Below the pieces are notes generated by a model that had not been told where the DNA came from, made no database searches, and saw only the letters and a list, made by a program, of their open reading frames with translations. 64,000 nucleotides of DNA. Source: Glycine soja (Eukaryota > Streptophyta > Magnoliopsida > Fabales > Fabaceae). How positions within the stretch are numbered: the stretch's first letter is position 1; each line of letters starts with the position of its first letter. A program made the translations under genes and the position numbers. This document shows, piece after piece, positions 1 through 12,300 of the stretch. The DNA is taken from contig NC_041006.1 in the NCBI RefSeq assembly GCF_004193775.1, forward strand, positions 27,414,566-27,478,565, written 5' to 3'.

Positions 1-264
1 ATTCAAGGTTTAATCAACTCATTCAAGTATTAACCTAGTTTTTCACAAAGATTCAGGTTTTATGATTGTGAAATAAAGGATTTTAATGAAGGATCATGTT
101 TAAGGAAGGATTGATTACGTATTAATTACATTCGATTCATATTTGTTTTGTGATACGATCCATACAAAAGTTTTTTTTTGTAACTCTTTTTTTAAAAGGT
201 ATATTTTGTTTTGAAATCCAATTCACCCCCCCTCTTGGTTTATTAAGTTCAATCATCTTTTTCA
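1..264 (+). repeat. 3' end of the Sirevirus 5' LTR
   Basis: This stretch aligns with the end of the 3' LTR at 29684-29943, with only scattered substitutions and length changes in T and C runs. It ends in CA directly before a primer binding site. About 1.18 kb of this LTR should lie left of the window. Confidence 0.93.
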
Positions 265-265
265 A

Positions 266-278
266 TTGATATCAGAGC
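266..278 (+). other. Primer binding site of the Sirevirus
   Basis: TTGATATCAGAGC lies one base after the LTR end. It matches the plant initiator-methionine tRNA complement (TGGTATCAGAGC) with one change. Confidence 0.85.
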
Positions 279-284
279 TAAGTC

Positions 285-2080
285 TTGAAAGATACTCAAG
301 ACCACAGTTTTTCTAACAAGATGGGCTCAAAACAAATCACTTTCAAAGAGGGTGCATCTTTGAATCTGCCTCTTTTGTTTCAGGGTGAACATTTTTCTTT
401 TTGGAAAAAGAGAATGGAAATCTTTATTCAATCAATTGATCCCGGTTCATGGAATGTCATCATTAAAGGTAATTTCATTCCTACTAAAGAAGTGAATGGT
501 GAATTAATAATGGGATGAAATGAGAGATGAGGAGAAAAGAAAGGTGCAAGATGATAAAAAAGCTTAAAATATTTTAACTTCTGGTTTATCTTCTAATGAA
601 TTCTTTAGTACTGCAAGGTGAAAAAGTGCAAAAGAAATTTGGAATATGCTTGAAGTCACTCATGAAGGCACAATGGATGTGAGAAGAACCAGAAAGCACA
701 CTCTCGTATCTGAATATGAAGCATTTCAAATGAAGAATGGGGAAACCATTTCAGAACTTCAAACAAGACTCCTTGGTCTAGAAAAAATGTTTAAAGATGA
801 AGAGCTGAACATCGAGATCTTAAATTGTCTCACAAGAACTTAGGAACCAAAGATTATAGCAATCAAGGAATCCAAGAATCTAGTTACAATGACGATGGAA
901 GCTCTCTTCGGTAAACTGCTAGCCTATGAACATGAACTGACTCAACAATCTTATGTAGAAGGAACAAAAAAGAAAAGGAAAGGAATTGTATTGAAAGTCA
1001 ACTCCTCAAGGGAAGAATATCAAGATAGCTCCATCAATGAGGAAGATGCAGAAAAATTCAATTTAATGGTAAGAAGATTTGGAAAATTTCTCAGGAAATC
1101 AAAGGACAGAAAATTCTCCAAATCCTTCAAGAAGGTTGACAACAACAACAACAACAACTACACATGCTTTGAATGTGGTAAGCAAGGCCATATTAAATTC
1201 GAGTGTCCTATCTACCTTAGAAAACATGTTGGTGAAAAGAAAAAGAAGAAGGACAGAAAGCAAAAGAAAGCCTACATAGCATGGGAAGATAGTGCATCAA
1301 TAACTTTCGACTCCTCAAGTGATGAAGAAATTGCAAACGTGTGCTTAATGGCAAAGTCCATGAATGATTCGTCAACAAGTGAAGAAATTGAGGTAAATCC
1401 TGATTTTGAAGAACTTTTAGAAGCATTTAATGAGATGCACAAGGAAGCTCAAAGGCTTGTTGTGTTAAACAAAAAGCTAAAAAGCGAACTGAAAATACAT
1501 GGGTCAATAAATTGGCTTCAACACAAGATAAGCTGAACAAAGTTAAGCAAGAAAATGAAAATCTTGTTTCAAAATGTAAAGCCATAGCTTATGATGATAC
1601 ATCCACTTCCTTTAACATGGATAATTACAAGTTTTTGCAAACTAAGTTTGAAAATTTCTAAGAGGATCACCATGCTGAATGTATGAAATTGCAAATTGAG
1701 TTTTCCTACCTTAAATATCTATTTGGAAAATTAAATAAAGAAAAGAGTGATCTTAATTACATGCTCATTATGCAAAAGCATACTACAGATAAGATCAGCT
1801 TGGGATATGACAAGCCAACCTCCTCTTCAAAGAGAACTCAGTTTGTATCCTCAAAAGGGATAAGTTCAAATAAGGTCTCAAAAAGGAAGAACATGGTGTA
1901 TTCAAGGAAAAATGCAAAAACATGTCATTATTGCATGAAAAAGGGTCACACTTCATCTTATTGTTATGTTAGAAAGTTTGACATTCCAGGAGGAAAATTC
2001 ATGTGGATTCCAAAAGATTTATTTGTGAAGATTAACTCCATTGGACCTAACTTATATTGGGTACCACCTATCTCTAATTA
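285..2080 (+). pseudogene. gag: Sirevirus gag (broken)
   Basis: Gag packages the element RNA into virus-like particles in the cytoplasm. The first stretch (285-518) has the usual copia gag opening, with FSFWKKRMEIF. Coding then continues in pieces at 646-843, 889-1536 and 1683-2081, separated by stops and frameshifts. A CCHC zinc knuckle, CFECGKQGHIKFEC, lies at about 1165-1206. A second knuckle-like motif, CHYCMKKGHTSSYC, is at about 1921-1962. Between the two knuckles is a lysine- and glutamate-rich, probably coiled-coil stretch. The start at 285 is the first ATG after the primer binding site. A stop at 516-518 alone would prevent a full-length product. Confidence 0.88.
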
Positions 2081-2092
2081 ATTGTCTTGTAG

Positions 2093-2667
2093 GTGTGCTT
2101 AAAAGCAAGAGATTCACTATGGTACTTGAACAGTGGCTGCTCTAGGCACATGACGGGTGACAAGTCCAAACTCTTTGACTTTGTGTCAAAAGATGGAGGA
2201 TATGTCACGTTTGAAGACAATAACAAAGGAAAAATAATGGGAGAAGGAAATATAGGGAATCAACACAAAACTCAGATAAAGAATGTGTTTTATGTGGATG
2301 GACTAAAGCATAACCTTCTAAGCATTAGTCAACTTTGTGATAAAGTTTCAAGATAGAGTTCAACAAAAATTGTTATCTTATAAGTGAAGCCATATCAGGT
2401 AAAGTTGTCCACATCGGTAAGAGAATAGGTAATATCTATATGCTGAATGTTGAGCATGCATCTTTTAATGAGCTAAGTTGCTTGGTGAGTAAAATAAACG
2501 ATTCATGGTTGGGGCTGGACACATTAATATGTATCATTTAAATCATCTAGTTAGGAAAGACTTAGTAATTGGTCTTCCAAAACTCAAGTTTGAGAAAAAT
2601 AAACTGTGTGAAGCTTGTCAAAAAGGGAAGCAAGTTAAAAACTCTTTTCATAGCAAAAATGTTGTTT
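2093..2667 (+). pseudogene. pol: Sirevirus pol, part 1: protease and GAG-pre-integrase
   Basis: This is the aspartic protease and the zinc-binding start of integrase. The protease site reads WYLNSGCSRHMTGD. Copia proteases normally have DSG here, so the catalytic aspartate is replaced by asparagine. LLSISQLCDK follows near 2315-2345, as is typical. A frameshift follows at about 2345. The GAG-pre-integrase segment at about 2505-2667 has MYHLNHL and CEACQKGKQ. Reading stops where the Tat-like element is inserted and resumes at 20435. Confidence 0.88.
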
Positions 2668-2672
2668 CTACT
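2668..2672. repeat. Left TSD (CTACT) of the Tat-like insertion
   Basis: CTACT here is repeated at 20430-20434, exactly outside the TG and CA ends of the inserted element. Confidence 0.93.
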
Positions 2673-2698
2673 TGTCAGACTCTAATTTTGTTCGGGTC

Positions 2699-2966
2699 CA
2701 AAAAAAGAAAGAAAAAGCATGAAAGAAAGAAAACAAGAAAAAACAGAGAAAACAAAAAAAAAGAAAAAAGAAAAAAAAGAAAACGTATAAAAAGTGAAAA
2801 AGAAAAAAAGAAAGGAAAAAAAGAAAGAAAACATGCAAAAGAAAAAAAGAAGAAGAAAATGTGAAAAAAAAGAAAGGAAAAAAAGAAAACGTAAAAGAGA
2901 AAAAAGTAGAAGAAGAAGAAGAAGAAAAAGAAGAAGAAAGAAAAAAAAGAGAAAAAATATATTTAT
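2699..2966 (+). repeat. Purine-only tract in the Tat 5' LTR
   Basis: About 260 bases are almost purely A and G on this strand, broken only by short pieces such as ACGT and CATG. The right LTR has the same tract at about 17728-17990. It creates spurious lysine-rich ORFs. Confidence 0.85.
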
Positions 2967-4364
2967 TGTGTGACCTATTTGGCTCTCAAAGGGAGCCCAT
3001 TAGGTCAACAGAGATGGGACAATGCATAAAAAGCGAAAAGGAACGTCTCTGAAAATTATTGCACAGAGCAGCACGGATTCCAAGGAAGGAAAATAGACCA
3101 ATTATATCGCGTCATTTGGCCACGACGTCAAAGAAGAAAGAGGGGTCACCAAATAACCCTTCATTCCCTCACTCTCTCGCATTTCTTCTCCTTCTTTCTC
3201 TTTTCTTCTTCATCTTCTCCATTTTTCTTCTTCTCCTACAAAGCCTCGTCCTACATCTCGCCGGTGAGCTCCATGGTCACCGACGAGATGTCTACATGAT
3301 GATATCGTTCTTTTCTTGGTGTTTTCGTATTCCGTCATCCTTCTCTTCTTTTTTTTTCTTCTTCCTTCTTTCATTTTCCGATGAAGCTAGCACGCCACCA
3401 CCGTGGGCCACTACTGCCGTCGTCGTCCCTGTGGCTGCCTCACGTCGCGACGCATGCACTAGTGGCATCGGGGAGGTACGCCACCCTTCGTGGTGGCTTC
3501 TCCTATTGCGGCACTGTTATGGGGGGCTAGGTCATCTAGGGTTGTTTCAACCCTAGTGCCTAAATGTGGGTTGGGTCGGGTCACCCTGACCTGTATCCAA
3601 CCCATTGCTAAAAAAACAAAAAATGTAAAAAAAAAAAGAACAACAATTGCTGTTTACACCATGTTTTTATTACATGCATCCTTTTTTTCATTTCGGCCCT
3701 AGTCCATTTTTGCAAAATCTGAAATAAGATGGAAATGCTATTCACATCATGTTTTTCATACATGCACTTTTTGGTTTTGGGCCTAACCCATTTTTGTGAA
3801 GTCTGAAATAAAATGAACACAATTATTTACACCCTTTTTCTTAACACATGCACCTTTTTCTTTTTGGCTCAGGCTGTTTTTTTTTTTTTTTTTGTGAAGT
3901 TCGAAACAAAATAAAATGATGGTTACATCCCTTTCTTTATATGTGCACCCCTACCACTTAAGATGGTGACTAGACCTGCCATATCAGAACTTCATCAGTG
4001 TTGACTCAATCCAAGTCAACCCTTTGACTTTGAAAATAAAAAAATAAAAATAATTATACATATTAGTGAATAACTCTTTATTTTATCATATTTCTTTATT
4101 ATCTCTATCGTTTATTCTTTAATGTGATTTTTTTTATCATAGCTTGTTAGTTAGTTTAATTAATATTGTATTGTAAATATTTCATTATTCATCTTATTTT
4201 CCCACGTTTCAATCCCGCATCCTTAATTACTAAGTGTACTCCCCACTTCTATTATATCCCTTTTCATTTCCATTCTATTTATCTGATTTTGTAGCACCAT
4301 GTCAAATATTTATTTATTTTTGCAAATCCACATTAGCATTCTTTAGTACTCGTTTATGTTCCGT

Positions 4365-4690
4365 GCATTTCATGCTGTGTCTTCGACTTGCTTGTTGGTG
4401 TTTCAATAACATGTGAGTAAATTTTGTGAATGACATGCTGGCTCTCTGACTTGCTTGAGTTCACAAAGTTTACCACAAAACTATAAAAATTGTAACCTTC
4501 TCAAATAAATAATCCCTTAATGTTACACACACTCCATGCTGGGTCTTCGACTTGCTTGGTAGTGTTTCAATAGAGTGAGTAAATTTTGTAAATGTCATGC
4601 TGGGTCTCCGACTTGACTTCACAAAGTTTACCAGAAAACCAAAATCTTTCAAAATAATAATAATAATAATAAAATCAACTAAACACAAAC
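4365..4690 (+). repeat. Imperfect direct repeat of about 160 bp within the Tat LTR
   Basis: Two copies carry CATGCTG, a GACTTGCTTG block, GTGTTTCAATA and GAGTAAATTTTGT, followed by CACAAAGTTTACCA. The same pair is present in the right LTR at about 19625-19900, so the repeat predates the insertion. Confidence 0.7.
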
Positions 4691-5163
4691 TCTTTTTCTA
4701 CAAAGAACTACGTAAGTCTGATTTCCTCATTACACTTGGGGATACTTAGGAGCGAGGGAAAATCCCTTGTCGGCCCAACAAAAAAACTAAAAAAATAAAA
4801 TCTTTTTTTTTAAATAAAAATTTATTTCCTTTTCTAAATAAAAAAATAATATTACAAAATATAATTTATGTTTTCTTGGGAAGATAAATAAATAAAAGTC
4901 ACTTTATTTTTTTTAGCACACTCGATTAAAGATTGTTGTTTTCATGACGAACGCGTGGGGTGCTAACACCTTACCCGCACGTAAACGACTCCCGAATCCT
5001 TTTTCTCCAATTGTAGACCATTCCTTATCTTTTTGGTTTTTCCAACATTTTTCTTAAATAAATGTTGGTGACAACTCTCCAAGTTTTCCATTTTTTTGGA
5101 AAACAATTTATTTATCTGATATATTTTATTTTGCCATCCCGTCGTGATCCACGTTGCGACAGA

Positions 5164-5181
5164 TGGCGACTCCACTGGGGA
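5164..5181 (+). other. Primer binding site of the Tat-like element
   Basis: TGGCGACTCCACTGGGGA begins two bases after the LTR end. This type is usual in Tat/Ogre elements, where it is reported to pair with an arginine tRNA. The tRNA assignment is from family knowledge. Confidence 0.75.
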
Positions 5182-6484
5182 ACCGTTAGAGAGTTAAGCC
5201 ATTTGATCGAGTGTGCAATTTTATCGTGACTTTTTCTTTATTTATTTTCCCTTTCTCTTTTATCATTTTGTGGTGCTCTCGTTCATTATCATTTCATTCC
5301 GCAATCGTTCTTTTTGTGGTTTTTCTTCTATCTTGTTTCTTTTATTCTTTGTTTCGCTCATGCTTGTATATAACCTTTGCTACGCTGTTACTTCTTGGTG
5401 TGTACCCTTGTATCTATTACCTTCGTAGTTAGAAGTGAATTGTGTCATTGAATCCTAGGGTAGATGACATGTACTATACTTGTTGTATCTGCCTAGGAAT
5501 TTCCTGGTTGTTTTGCAGGTAGGGTTAGGTAATTCTTAGGTTGCCCCGTTTATACACAACACCCATGCTTTTTGCACACACTTTGAGATATTGGGCCCTA
5601 TACCCGGGTCTGTGTGATCCATAGGGAGTGGAGGTCGATCTGTGGTCATGTTGGGTCTCTGACTCACTTGATGACAGTGAAGCCTCATCTAGAGTTTTCC
5701 TCTTTTGGTGATGCATTGCTGCTGGTAGTCCCTATCGCCGCAGTGTTGTTACCTAAGAGGATGGTATCTCTAGAAGTCGGTGAGGTTACATGAAACTACC
5801 ATTGGAAGTTGTCACTGTATAGTGGACTATTAGACCTTTTCCGTTAGGTTCCTGAATTAGGGACACGGAGCAAACTCACCCTGTCTTGTTCCTTAATCGC
5901 ATCATGCATCTCTTCATGGCATCATGAGGGACATATCATTTCTGCATTCATCATTTACCATATTGATGCACCGCATTTGCATAAGTCATTGCATTTTCAT
6001 ACATATTCATTTGTCATGTTTTTTTGTTCAGACAATTACATACATTGTGTTGTCATCATTCACATGTTATGTTCATTCATGAATGATCTTGTCATATAGT
6101 TGCTCATGCCTTGCATTTTCCTTTGCATTGCAAAAAAAAAAAAGTCACAATGAAGCGTGAAAGTTTACACCACGTTCTCAATTACATGTGTTGGATACCA
6201 TGATGATAGCTATAAACAAACCATGTCGGGGTTATACACTCCTTTTTTCCTGAAAATGATTGAAAATCATGTGAACATGGTATCTAATGCATTGTTAACA
6301 AGAAAGGGTGGTCTTTCAGGCGTCTCATGTCGATCTCATAAATACATTTGTCATGCATAACATAAGTATATCCTAACCATTCATTTCTATAATAGGTTGC
6401 CAAAGTATTGACGATCAAAATTTCTATTCCTTGGAACATGGGGTTGAACCAAGCATAGTCTTTTAAGAAAGGGTTTTATCAAGT
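5182..6484 (+). other. Untranslated leader of the Tat-like element
   Basis: No coding sequence is recognised. The stretch 5890-6130 is rich in short CATTCAT, TTGCAT and TCATCAT words. The leader is interrupted at 6485 by the nested gypsy element and continues at 12843. Confidence 0.6.
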
Positions 6485-6489
6485 CAAGG
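6485..6489. repeat. Left TSD (CAAGG) of the nested gypsy element
   Basis: The same five bases occur at 12838-12842, directly outside the other end. Confidence 0.92.
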
Positions 6490-6981
6490 TGATGTGATCC
6501 TTATTAGGAGCGGATCGCTTGGTACAGGTCACGGAAACGAATGACGCCACTTCTAGAGTTGGAAGATAAGTCAAGGATAGATGCCACAAGGGTTCAACCT
6601 TGATAAGTCCGAGATTGGTTCAGCAAGGAACCCAAAGAGAAGCTCTTACAAAATACATAGGTATTTTCTCAAAAATGCCAAAAGTCATTTTCTTGAAAAT
6701 AAGTTCAATACATATAGTGTAGCTAAGGTGAAACTGAAAAGGCACCAATTATTTAATTAAAATTACAAAAAAAATAGAAAAATATTTGACATAGGCCTTC
6801 AAATTAGTTTGGGCCATCAGCAACAATCAAGATTCTTGGTAGTGCCTCTGGGCCTTCATCCTTCTTCACTTGGGCCTTGTCAAGTATGGTTGATACCATT
6901 TGTTAGAGGGTATCCTCTGACTGTTTGGTCCTACGCCTGGTCATAGGTCCCTGTATTTGGGTAGCTTTGGGATTCTCATCA
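6490..6981 (-). repeat. 3' LTR of the nested gypsy element (492 bp)
   Basis: It matches 12362-12837 along its length. It is slightly longer, partly because it holds a short stretch near 6800-6825 that the other copy lacks. Confidence 0.93.
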
Positions 6982-6991
6982 TTCCCTCCTT
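6982..6991 (-). other. Polypurine tract of the nested gypsy element
   Basis: On the - strand AAGGAGGGAA lies directly before the 3' LTR. It is the expected primer for plus-strand DNA synthesis. Confidence 0.8.
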
Positions 6992-7113
6992 CTTAGAAAG
7001 CATTTGCCCTCAAATCTTCATAATCATCACCTGTAAAAAATGGAGTCAAGTCAACAACATTAAAAGAGGAACTTACTCCATACTCACCTGGAATATCTAT
7101 CTTGTAAGCATTG

Positions 7114-7968
7114 TCATTGATCTTCTCTAGTACTTGGAAAGATCCGTCTCTCTAGTACTTGGAAAGATCCATTTCCTCTAGGTTGAAGTTTGGACTTCCT
7201 TTGTTCAGGGAACCCCTCCTTACTCATGTGTACCCTAACCCAATCACCTGGTTCAAGTACCACTTTCTTCCTATTCTTGTTGGCTTGCTTGGCATATCTT
7301 TCATTCTTCTTTGCAATTTGAGCCTTCACTTGCTCATGCAATCTTTTCACATATTCGACTTTAGCTTGTGCATCCTTATGCTTAAAATCATAAATGTTAG
7401 GCAATGGTAACAAATCAAGAGGAGTCAAGGGATTAAAACCATACACTACTTCAAGTGGAGAGTGTTGTCTAGTGCTATGTACAACCCTATTGTATGCAAA
7501 CTCAACATGAGGCAAACATTCTTCCCAACTCTTTATATTCTTTTTAATCACAACTCTAAGAAGAGAAGAAAAAGTTTTGTTTAGTACCTCAGTTTGGCCA
7601 TTGGTTTGAGGATGGCATGTGGTGGGAAAGAGAAGCTTTGTTCCAACCTTACCCCATTATGTTCTCCAAAAGTGACTGAGGAACTTGGTGTCTCGGTCCA
7701 AAATGATGCTTCTTGGTAGTCCGTGGAGATGCACCACTTCCTTGAAAAATAATTCAGCAACATGGCACGCATCATCATTTTTCATACAAGGTATGAAATG
7801 TGCCATTTTTGAGAACCTTTCAACCACAACAGAAATAGATTCCTTTCCATTCCTTGTCTGTGGCAAACCTAAAACAAAATCCATAGATAAATTAGTCCAA
7901 GGATATTCAGGAACATGCAAAGGAGAATAAAGATCATGAGGCATGATTCTAGACCTTGACTACTTACA
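7114..7968 (-). pseudogene. pol: Gypsy integrase (broken)
   Basis: Integrase joins the element cDNA to chromosomal DNA. The core begins around 7944-7657 with [19 protein letters not shown] and a [10 protein letters not shown] motif around the second catalytic aspartate. After a frameshift it continues at 7551-7114 with EFAYNRVVHS and a C-terminal segment containing KLQPRGNGSFQVLERR. Near the end, a 25-bp duplication (7124-7173) shifts the frame. Upstream, the zinc-binding HHCC region at about 7970-8110 is only partly readable. Confidence 0.88.
7124..7173. repeat. 25-bp tandem duplication inside integrase
   Basis: TCTCTAGTACTTGGAAAG occurs at 7124 and again at 7149. The unit length of 25 is not a multiple of three, so it breaks the frame at the integrase C-terminus. 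Confidence 0.85.
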
Positions 7969-8288
7969 AACAATGCACTATTCACAAAACTTATGCACAT
8001 CATGTTTCATATGTGGCCAATAGAAATGCTCCTGTAACATGTCAAAAGTATTTTGAATCCCAAAATGCCCCATTAATCCCCCCCATGGGTTTCTTTCACA
8101 AGCAATCTTCTTATGGATCCTCTAGGCACACATAATCTTTTTTCTTTGAACAAATAGTCATTATGCCGAAAGAAACCATTTTGAGTAGTATGTACACATG
8201 CATAATATTTTGAAGCAAAATCTGGGTCATGTTTATACAATTCTTTAATGTGCTCAAACCCAATGAATTTAGTTTCAAGAGTAGAGAA

Positions 8289-8687
8289 TCAAGCATACCT
8301 TCTTGAAAGTGCATCAACAACTACATTGGACTTACCTTTCTTGTGCTTGATCACATATTGGAATTGTTCAAGAAACTCCACCCACCTGGCATGTCTCTTG
8401 CTCAGTTTGCTTTGTCCCTTAAGATGCTTCAAGGATTCATGATCACTATGTATGACAAATTTTTTGGGTAGAAGGTAATATTGCCAAGTTTGTAATGCCC
8501 TTACCAACGCATACAACTCGTTGTCATATGTGGAATAATTAAGGACAACCTCATTTAGTTTTTCACTAAAGTAGGCAATGGGATGTCCCTTTTGCATTAA
8601 AACCGCCCATATCCCAACTCTAGACGCATCACACTCAATTTCAAAGGATTTTCCAAAATAAGGTAATGCAAGAATTGGTGCATGCAT
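8289..8687 (-). pseudogene. pol: Gypsy RNase H domain
   Basis: RNase H removes the RNA strand during reverse transcription. It starts [20 protein letters not shown], with the first catalytic aspartate in ECDAS. It continues through YFSEKLNEV, the [12 protein letters not shown] helix with its glutamate, [11 protein letters not shown], and ends [11 protein letters not shown]. This 132-residue stretch is open, one of the better preserved pieces of the element. It lies between RT (8806-9470) and integrase, as expected for Ty3/gypsy. Confidence 0.92.
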
Positions 8688-8805
8688 TAATTTTTCTTTG
8701 AGTGCAGCGAATCTATGTTCTTGTTTCCCCCCATTTAAATCCTATATTTTTCTTAGAAATCTCAGTAAGAGGTGCTGCCACAACACTAAAATCCCTAACA
8801 AATAT

Positions 8806-9473
8806 CTAGTAGAAACTTGTCAAACCATGAAAGCTTCTTACCTCACCAACAGTTTTTGGGGTTGGCCATTCTTGAATGGCTTTCACCTTTTCTTGATCAA
8901 CCTGTACTCCCTGTGAGCTAACAACAGAACCAAGGAAAAATACATGGTCCAAACAGAACACACATTTATCCATGTTATTATACAAGCTCTCATGCCTAAG
9001 GGCCTCTAAAACTCTCTTCAAATGCACAAGATGTTCATCATGGAATTTGTTGTAAATCAAGATATCATCAAAATAAACCATAACAAATTTTCCTAGAAAT
9101 TCCCTTAACACATGGTTCATTAATCTCATAAAAGTGCTAGGAGCATTGGTTTGCCCAAAGGGCATAACCAACCATTCATACAATCCATATTTAGTTTTGA
9201 AAGCTGTTTTCCATCCATCCCCCTTTCTAGTCCTAATTTGATGATACCCACTTTTCAAATCAATTTTAGAGAAAACAAAGTTCCATGCAATTCATCCAAC
9301 ATATCATTTAGCCTAGGAATGGGATGTCTATACTTTATTGTGATGTTGTTGATGGCTCTGCAGTCTGTGCACATCCTCCAAGTTTTGTCTTTCTTTGGCA
9401 CCAGAATAACTGGAATGGCACACAGACTCAAGCTTTCTTGCACCCACCCCTTTTGCATGAGGTCTTGCACTTG
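8806..9473 (-). pseudogene. pol: Gypsy reverse transcriptase
   Basis: The first part (9470-9255) holds VPKKDKTWRMCTDCRAIN and the [13 protein letters not shown] motif. The second (9258-8806) holds [28 protein letters not shown] and the active site [10 protein letters not shown]. The last motifs are [20 protein letters not shown] and [10 protein letters not shown] one-base shift divides the two parts near 9257. The YFDD active site is intact in sequence. Confidence 0.93.
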
Positions 9474-9476
9474 CTT

Positions 9477-10210
9477 CTAAATCTCCTCAATCTCTTGTGG
9501 ATTGCTCTTGTAAGCTAGCAATGAAGCTCCTGTAAGGAGGTCAATTTGATGTTCTATGCCTCTTGAAGGTGGCAGTCCATGAGGAATCTCTTTGGTAGAG
9601 ACATCTTTAAATTCCTGCAATAGGAGCTCAACACTAGGAGAAACAGAAATAGTTAACCCATTAGAATTATCAGAAAAAATTTTATTGTCTTTGCAGTACA
9701 GTAGATAGAGTGGCTCACGAGCAAGTAGTACTCTCCTCACTTCACTCGCCTTTGCTAAACAATTAAATTTTCTCTCATGTGTATCACTCTTCTTTTTCTT
9801 ATTCCTCTTTGGTGCTTCACTCTTCTCTTTCTCTTGCTCTCTCTTTTCTCTCATTCTGATTTGGTCATCACACACTTCTATAGGGGATAAAGGTTTAAGA
9901 ATAATTTTCTGGTCATGCTGCTGGAAAGAAATCTGGTTGGTGAAGCAATCATGTACTGCTTTGGTGTTATACTGTCATGGTTTTCCTAACACTATACGAG
10001 TCACCTCCATTGGAACCTCATCACACTGCACCCTATCATTTTATCTTCCAATGGTGAGACACACTTCAACCTGCTGAGTCACTTTTACCTCTTCATCTTC
10101 ATTAAGCCACTGAAGTCTGTGTGCCCTAGGATAGGGCTTAGTTTCCAAATTCAGTTTGGACACTAACCTGGAACTTGCAACATTAGTACAACTTCCTCCA
10201 TCAACAATTA
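9477..10210 (-). pseudogene. pol: Gypsy protease and linker to RT
   Basis: The protease site IVDGGSCTNVAS lies at about 10170-10210, in the same open frame as gag (10041-10856). The segment then continues across a stop near 10038 into a charged linker (9875-9477) ending in GIEHQIDLLTGASL. This matches the region ahead of RT in this kind of gypsy element. DGG in place of DSG or DTG is common in this group. Confidence 0.75.
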
Positions 10211-11357
10211 AAGAGCAAAGTTTACCATTAATGGTACACCTGGTGTGGAAAATATTTTCTCTTCGGGTGTCGTTCAGTGGTTGCATCTGACTTCCCAACA
10301 GCCTTCTGACCATTAACATGTCACCTTGCATAGCTTCTTCCTTAAGCTCTTCTTCCACTTCTTCTTCTTCACTGATTTCAGATTCATTGGTGATTTCTCC
10401 ATCTGCCTTCATGATCATGGTCCTCCTGGTTTGACGTTCAGAAGCAATATGTCCTCTGCCTAAGCATTTGAAGCATTTTATATTTTTGGTACTAGTGTTG
10501 GATGAGGCAGGATTATGTTTGGTTCCAGCACTGGACACTGCTGACTTTCCATGTGGGGACACTACTGATGAATTGGACGAATTGCCTCCCTCCTTCTTGG
10601 ATTTGTTGGTCCAATTCTGGTTGAAAGTGTTGGATGAGTTCCTTCTTGTTGCACTTTTCCTCTTGAGCTGTTGTTCAACCCATATTGCCTTATGCAACAA
10701 GTCGTCCAATTCCATATACTCTTGTAATTCAACAACATCTCTAATGTCAAGATTTAGACCATTCAGAAAATGAGCCATTATGTCCTCAGTTTCCTCTTCA
10801 ATGTTGGCCCCCACTAGTGCCATCTCCATCTCTTTGTAGTACTCCTCCACAGTCAAACTTCCCTAGGATAACCTCTGGAGTTTCTATCGCATGGTTCTAC
10901 TGTAGCTAGTTGGCACATACCTCTTTCTCATAACCCTTTTCATCACAATCCATGTATCTATCTCTCACCCTTCCTCTCTTATCATCTCTCTCTGATTTTT
11001 ATTCCACCAAACAAGGGCGTTGTTTGAGAATTCAGTGGCTGCTAACTTCACTTTTTGCTCTTCAGTATAATCATTGTAGGAGAATACATGCTCAATTTTC
11101 ATTTCCCAGTCAAGGTAGGCGTCTAGGTCACTCCTGCCTTTGAAAGGAAGTACATTGAGTTTTACTCCCTCAATTATGTTCTGCCCTTCCATTTTGTTTT
11201 GCCTCGATCCATCATTGCCCCCTCTATTCCCACCATAAGGTCTTCCAACATTCTGATTCAGTTGGTTCTCTAGTCCTTCTATTCGTCCATAGAGCTCTTC
11301 ATTGTTATGATTCAACAAACGCTGCATTTGTGTAGTCATAACGTCTAGTAACAAATG
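10041..11357 (-). pseudogene. gag: Gypsy gag
   Basis: Two open pieces are visible. The first (11354-10965) has a coiled-coil-like start, then LPFKGRSDLDAYLDWEMKIE and ALVWWNKNQ, typical of a retrotransposon gag domain. The second (10856-10041) starts TVEEYYKEMEMAL and carries LNGLNLDIRDVVELQ. Its zinc knuckle reads CFKCLGRGHIASER; the expected last cysteine is an arginine. A Glu-rich stretch follows, then the protease. A stop and frameshift between 10965 and 10856 break the gene. Confidence 0.88.
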
Positions 11358-12149
11358 CTAAGATTTTTCCAGTTGATGATGTTCACCACCACCGTCACCA
11401 ACTCCTACCATAATTAAGGAACAGAGAAATTTGCAGTAAATTAAACAAAGGTTTCAGGACCTCACCATACTTTACTCACGTGATTCTCTCTTTGATGGAA
11501 GTACACTCGTGTTTGATGCTCTCAATATAGGCTTTTGTGTGATGTTTTTCACTCTTGCCTTTTACCACTCACTTCCTCTTAAGTTCCTGGATGAATCAAA
11601 TTGGACGCACAAAGCAATAGAATAGGAAAGACAGCTTAATTATCACAGGCTCAATAATAGACAGCAACAAACAACACAAACTCAATAACAAACAACTCAA
11701 TTCATAAACAAAAGACAAAAGGACATGGACAACACAAAATAGGTTGAAGAAACAAAGAAACTACTCAATTATAGAGAAGAAGAAGAAGAACACAAATAGC
11801 GAAAATGACATGTAAACTTCAAATGGTCTTAACTTTTGCTACGGTTGTCCGTTTGAGTATCAAAATGCTCAAAATTGAAAGGAGAATCCCTAGTTTAAAA
11901 TCCGAAGGGGATTTGGTCCACTATTTTTGCCAAAAAATGCCTTTAACTGCCTCAAATCCGCATTCAAAGATCAAACACCCAATTTTTTTTCAAACTTTCT
12001 ATAACTGTTTTTTCAAACTTTTTAAACTTTCTTCACAATTCCACTGGCCAGCCAATGTATTCTTTCAATAAGCAATTAGGCAATTAGGCAATTAGACCTA
12101 AACTCTAAATTGATCCAGCAAGCAGAATTTGAATTTAATAGGGCACAAA

Positions 12150-12300
12150 TAGACCATCCACAACAAGAACAAAAATAAGAACGAAAATGAGAACAGGAAC
12201 GAAAACCAAAACAAAAACAAGAACAAAAATAGGAACAAAAATGAAAACAAAAACAGGAACGCAAATAACAAGAACCGAAAATATCAGGAATCGAAAACAT
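12150..12300 (-). repeat. Short GAACAAAAA-type repeats in the gypsy leader
   Basis: About 20 degenerate units of the type RAACRAAAAY, roughly 6 to 12 bp, fill the untranslated leader between the primer site and gag. The Cys- and Phe-rich ORF read through it on the - strand is an artefact. Confidence 0.65.

Larger units (their letters stand above)
2673..5161 (+). repeat. 5' LTR of the Tat-like element (2489 bp)
   Basis: It pairs with 17700-20429 along its length: the purine tract, a C+T-rich block near 3160-3370, a GGGTTGGGTCGGG block near 3560, the CCATGCTGGGTC repeats and the final GTTGCGACA. ORFs predicted here, such as 2505-3052 (the lysine-rich tail) and 3059-3702, are LTR sequence and not genes. 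Confidence 0.9.

Noticed and set aside
2505..3052. Lysine-rich ORFs after the integrase motif
   Set aside because: Beyond 2672 they read the purine tract of the Tat-like LTR; composition alone makes them.
3059..3702. 165-residue ORF with leucine- and phenylalanine-rich stretches
   Set aside because: It lies wholly inside the 5' LTR; the matching region of the 3' LTR (18129-18760) is read differently and is interrupted.
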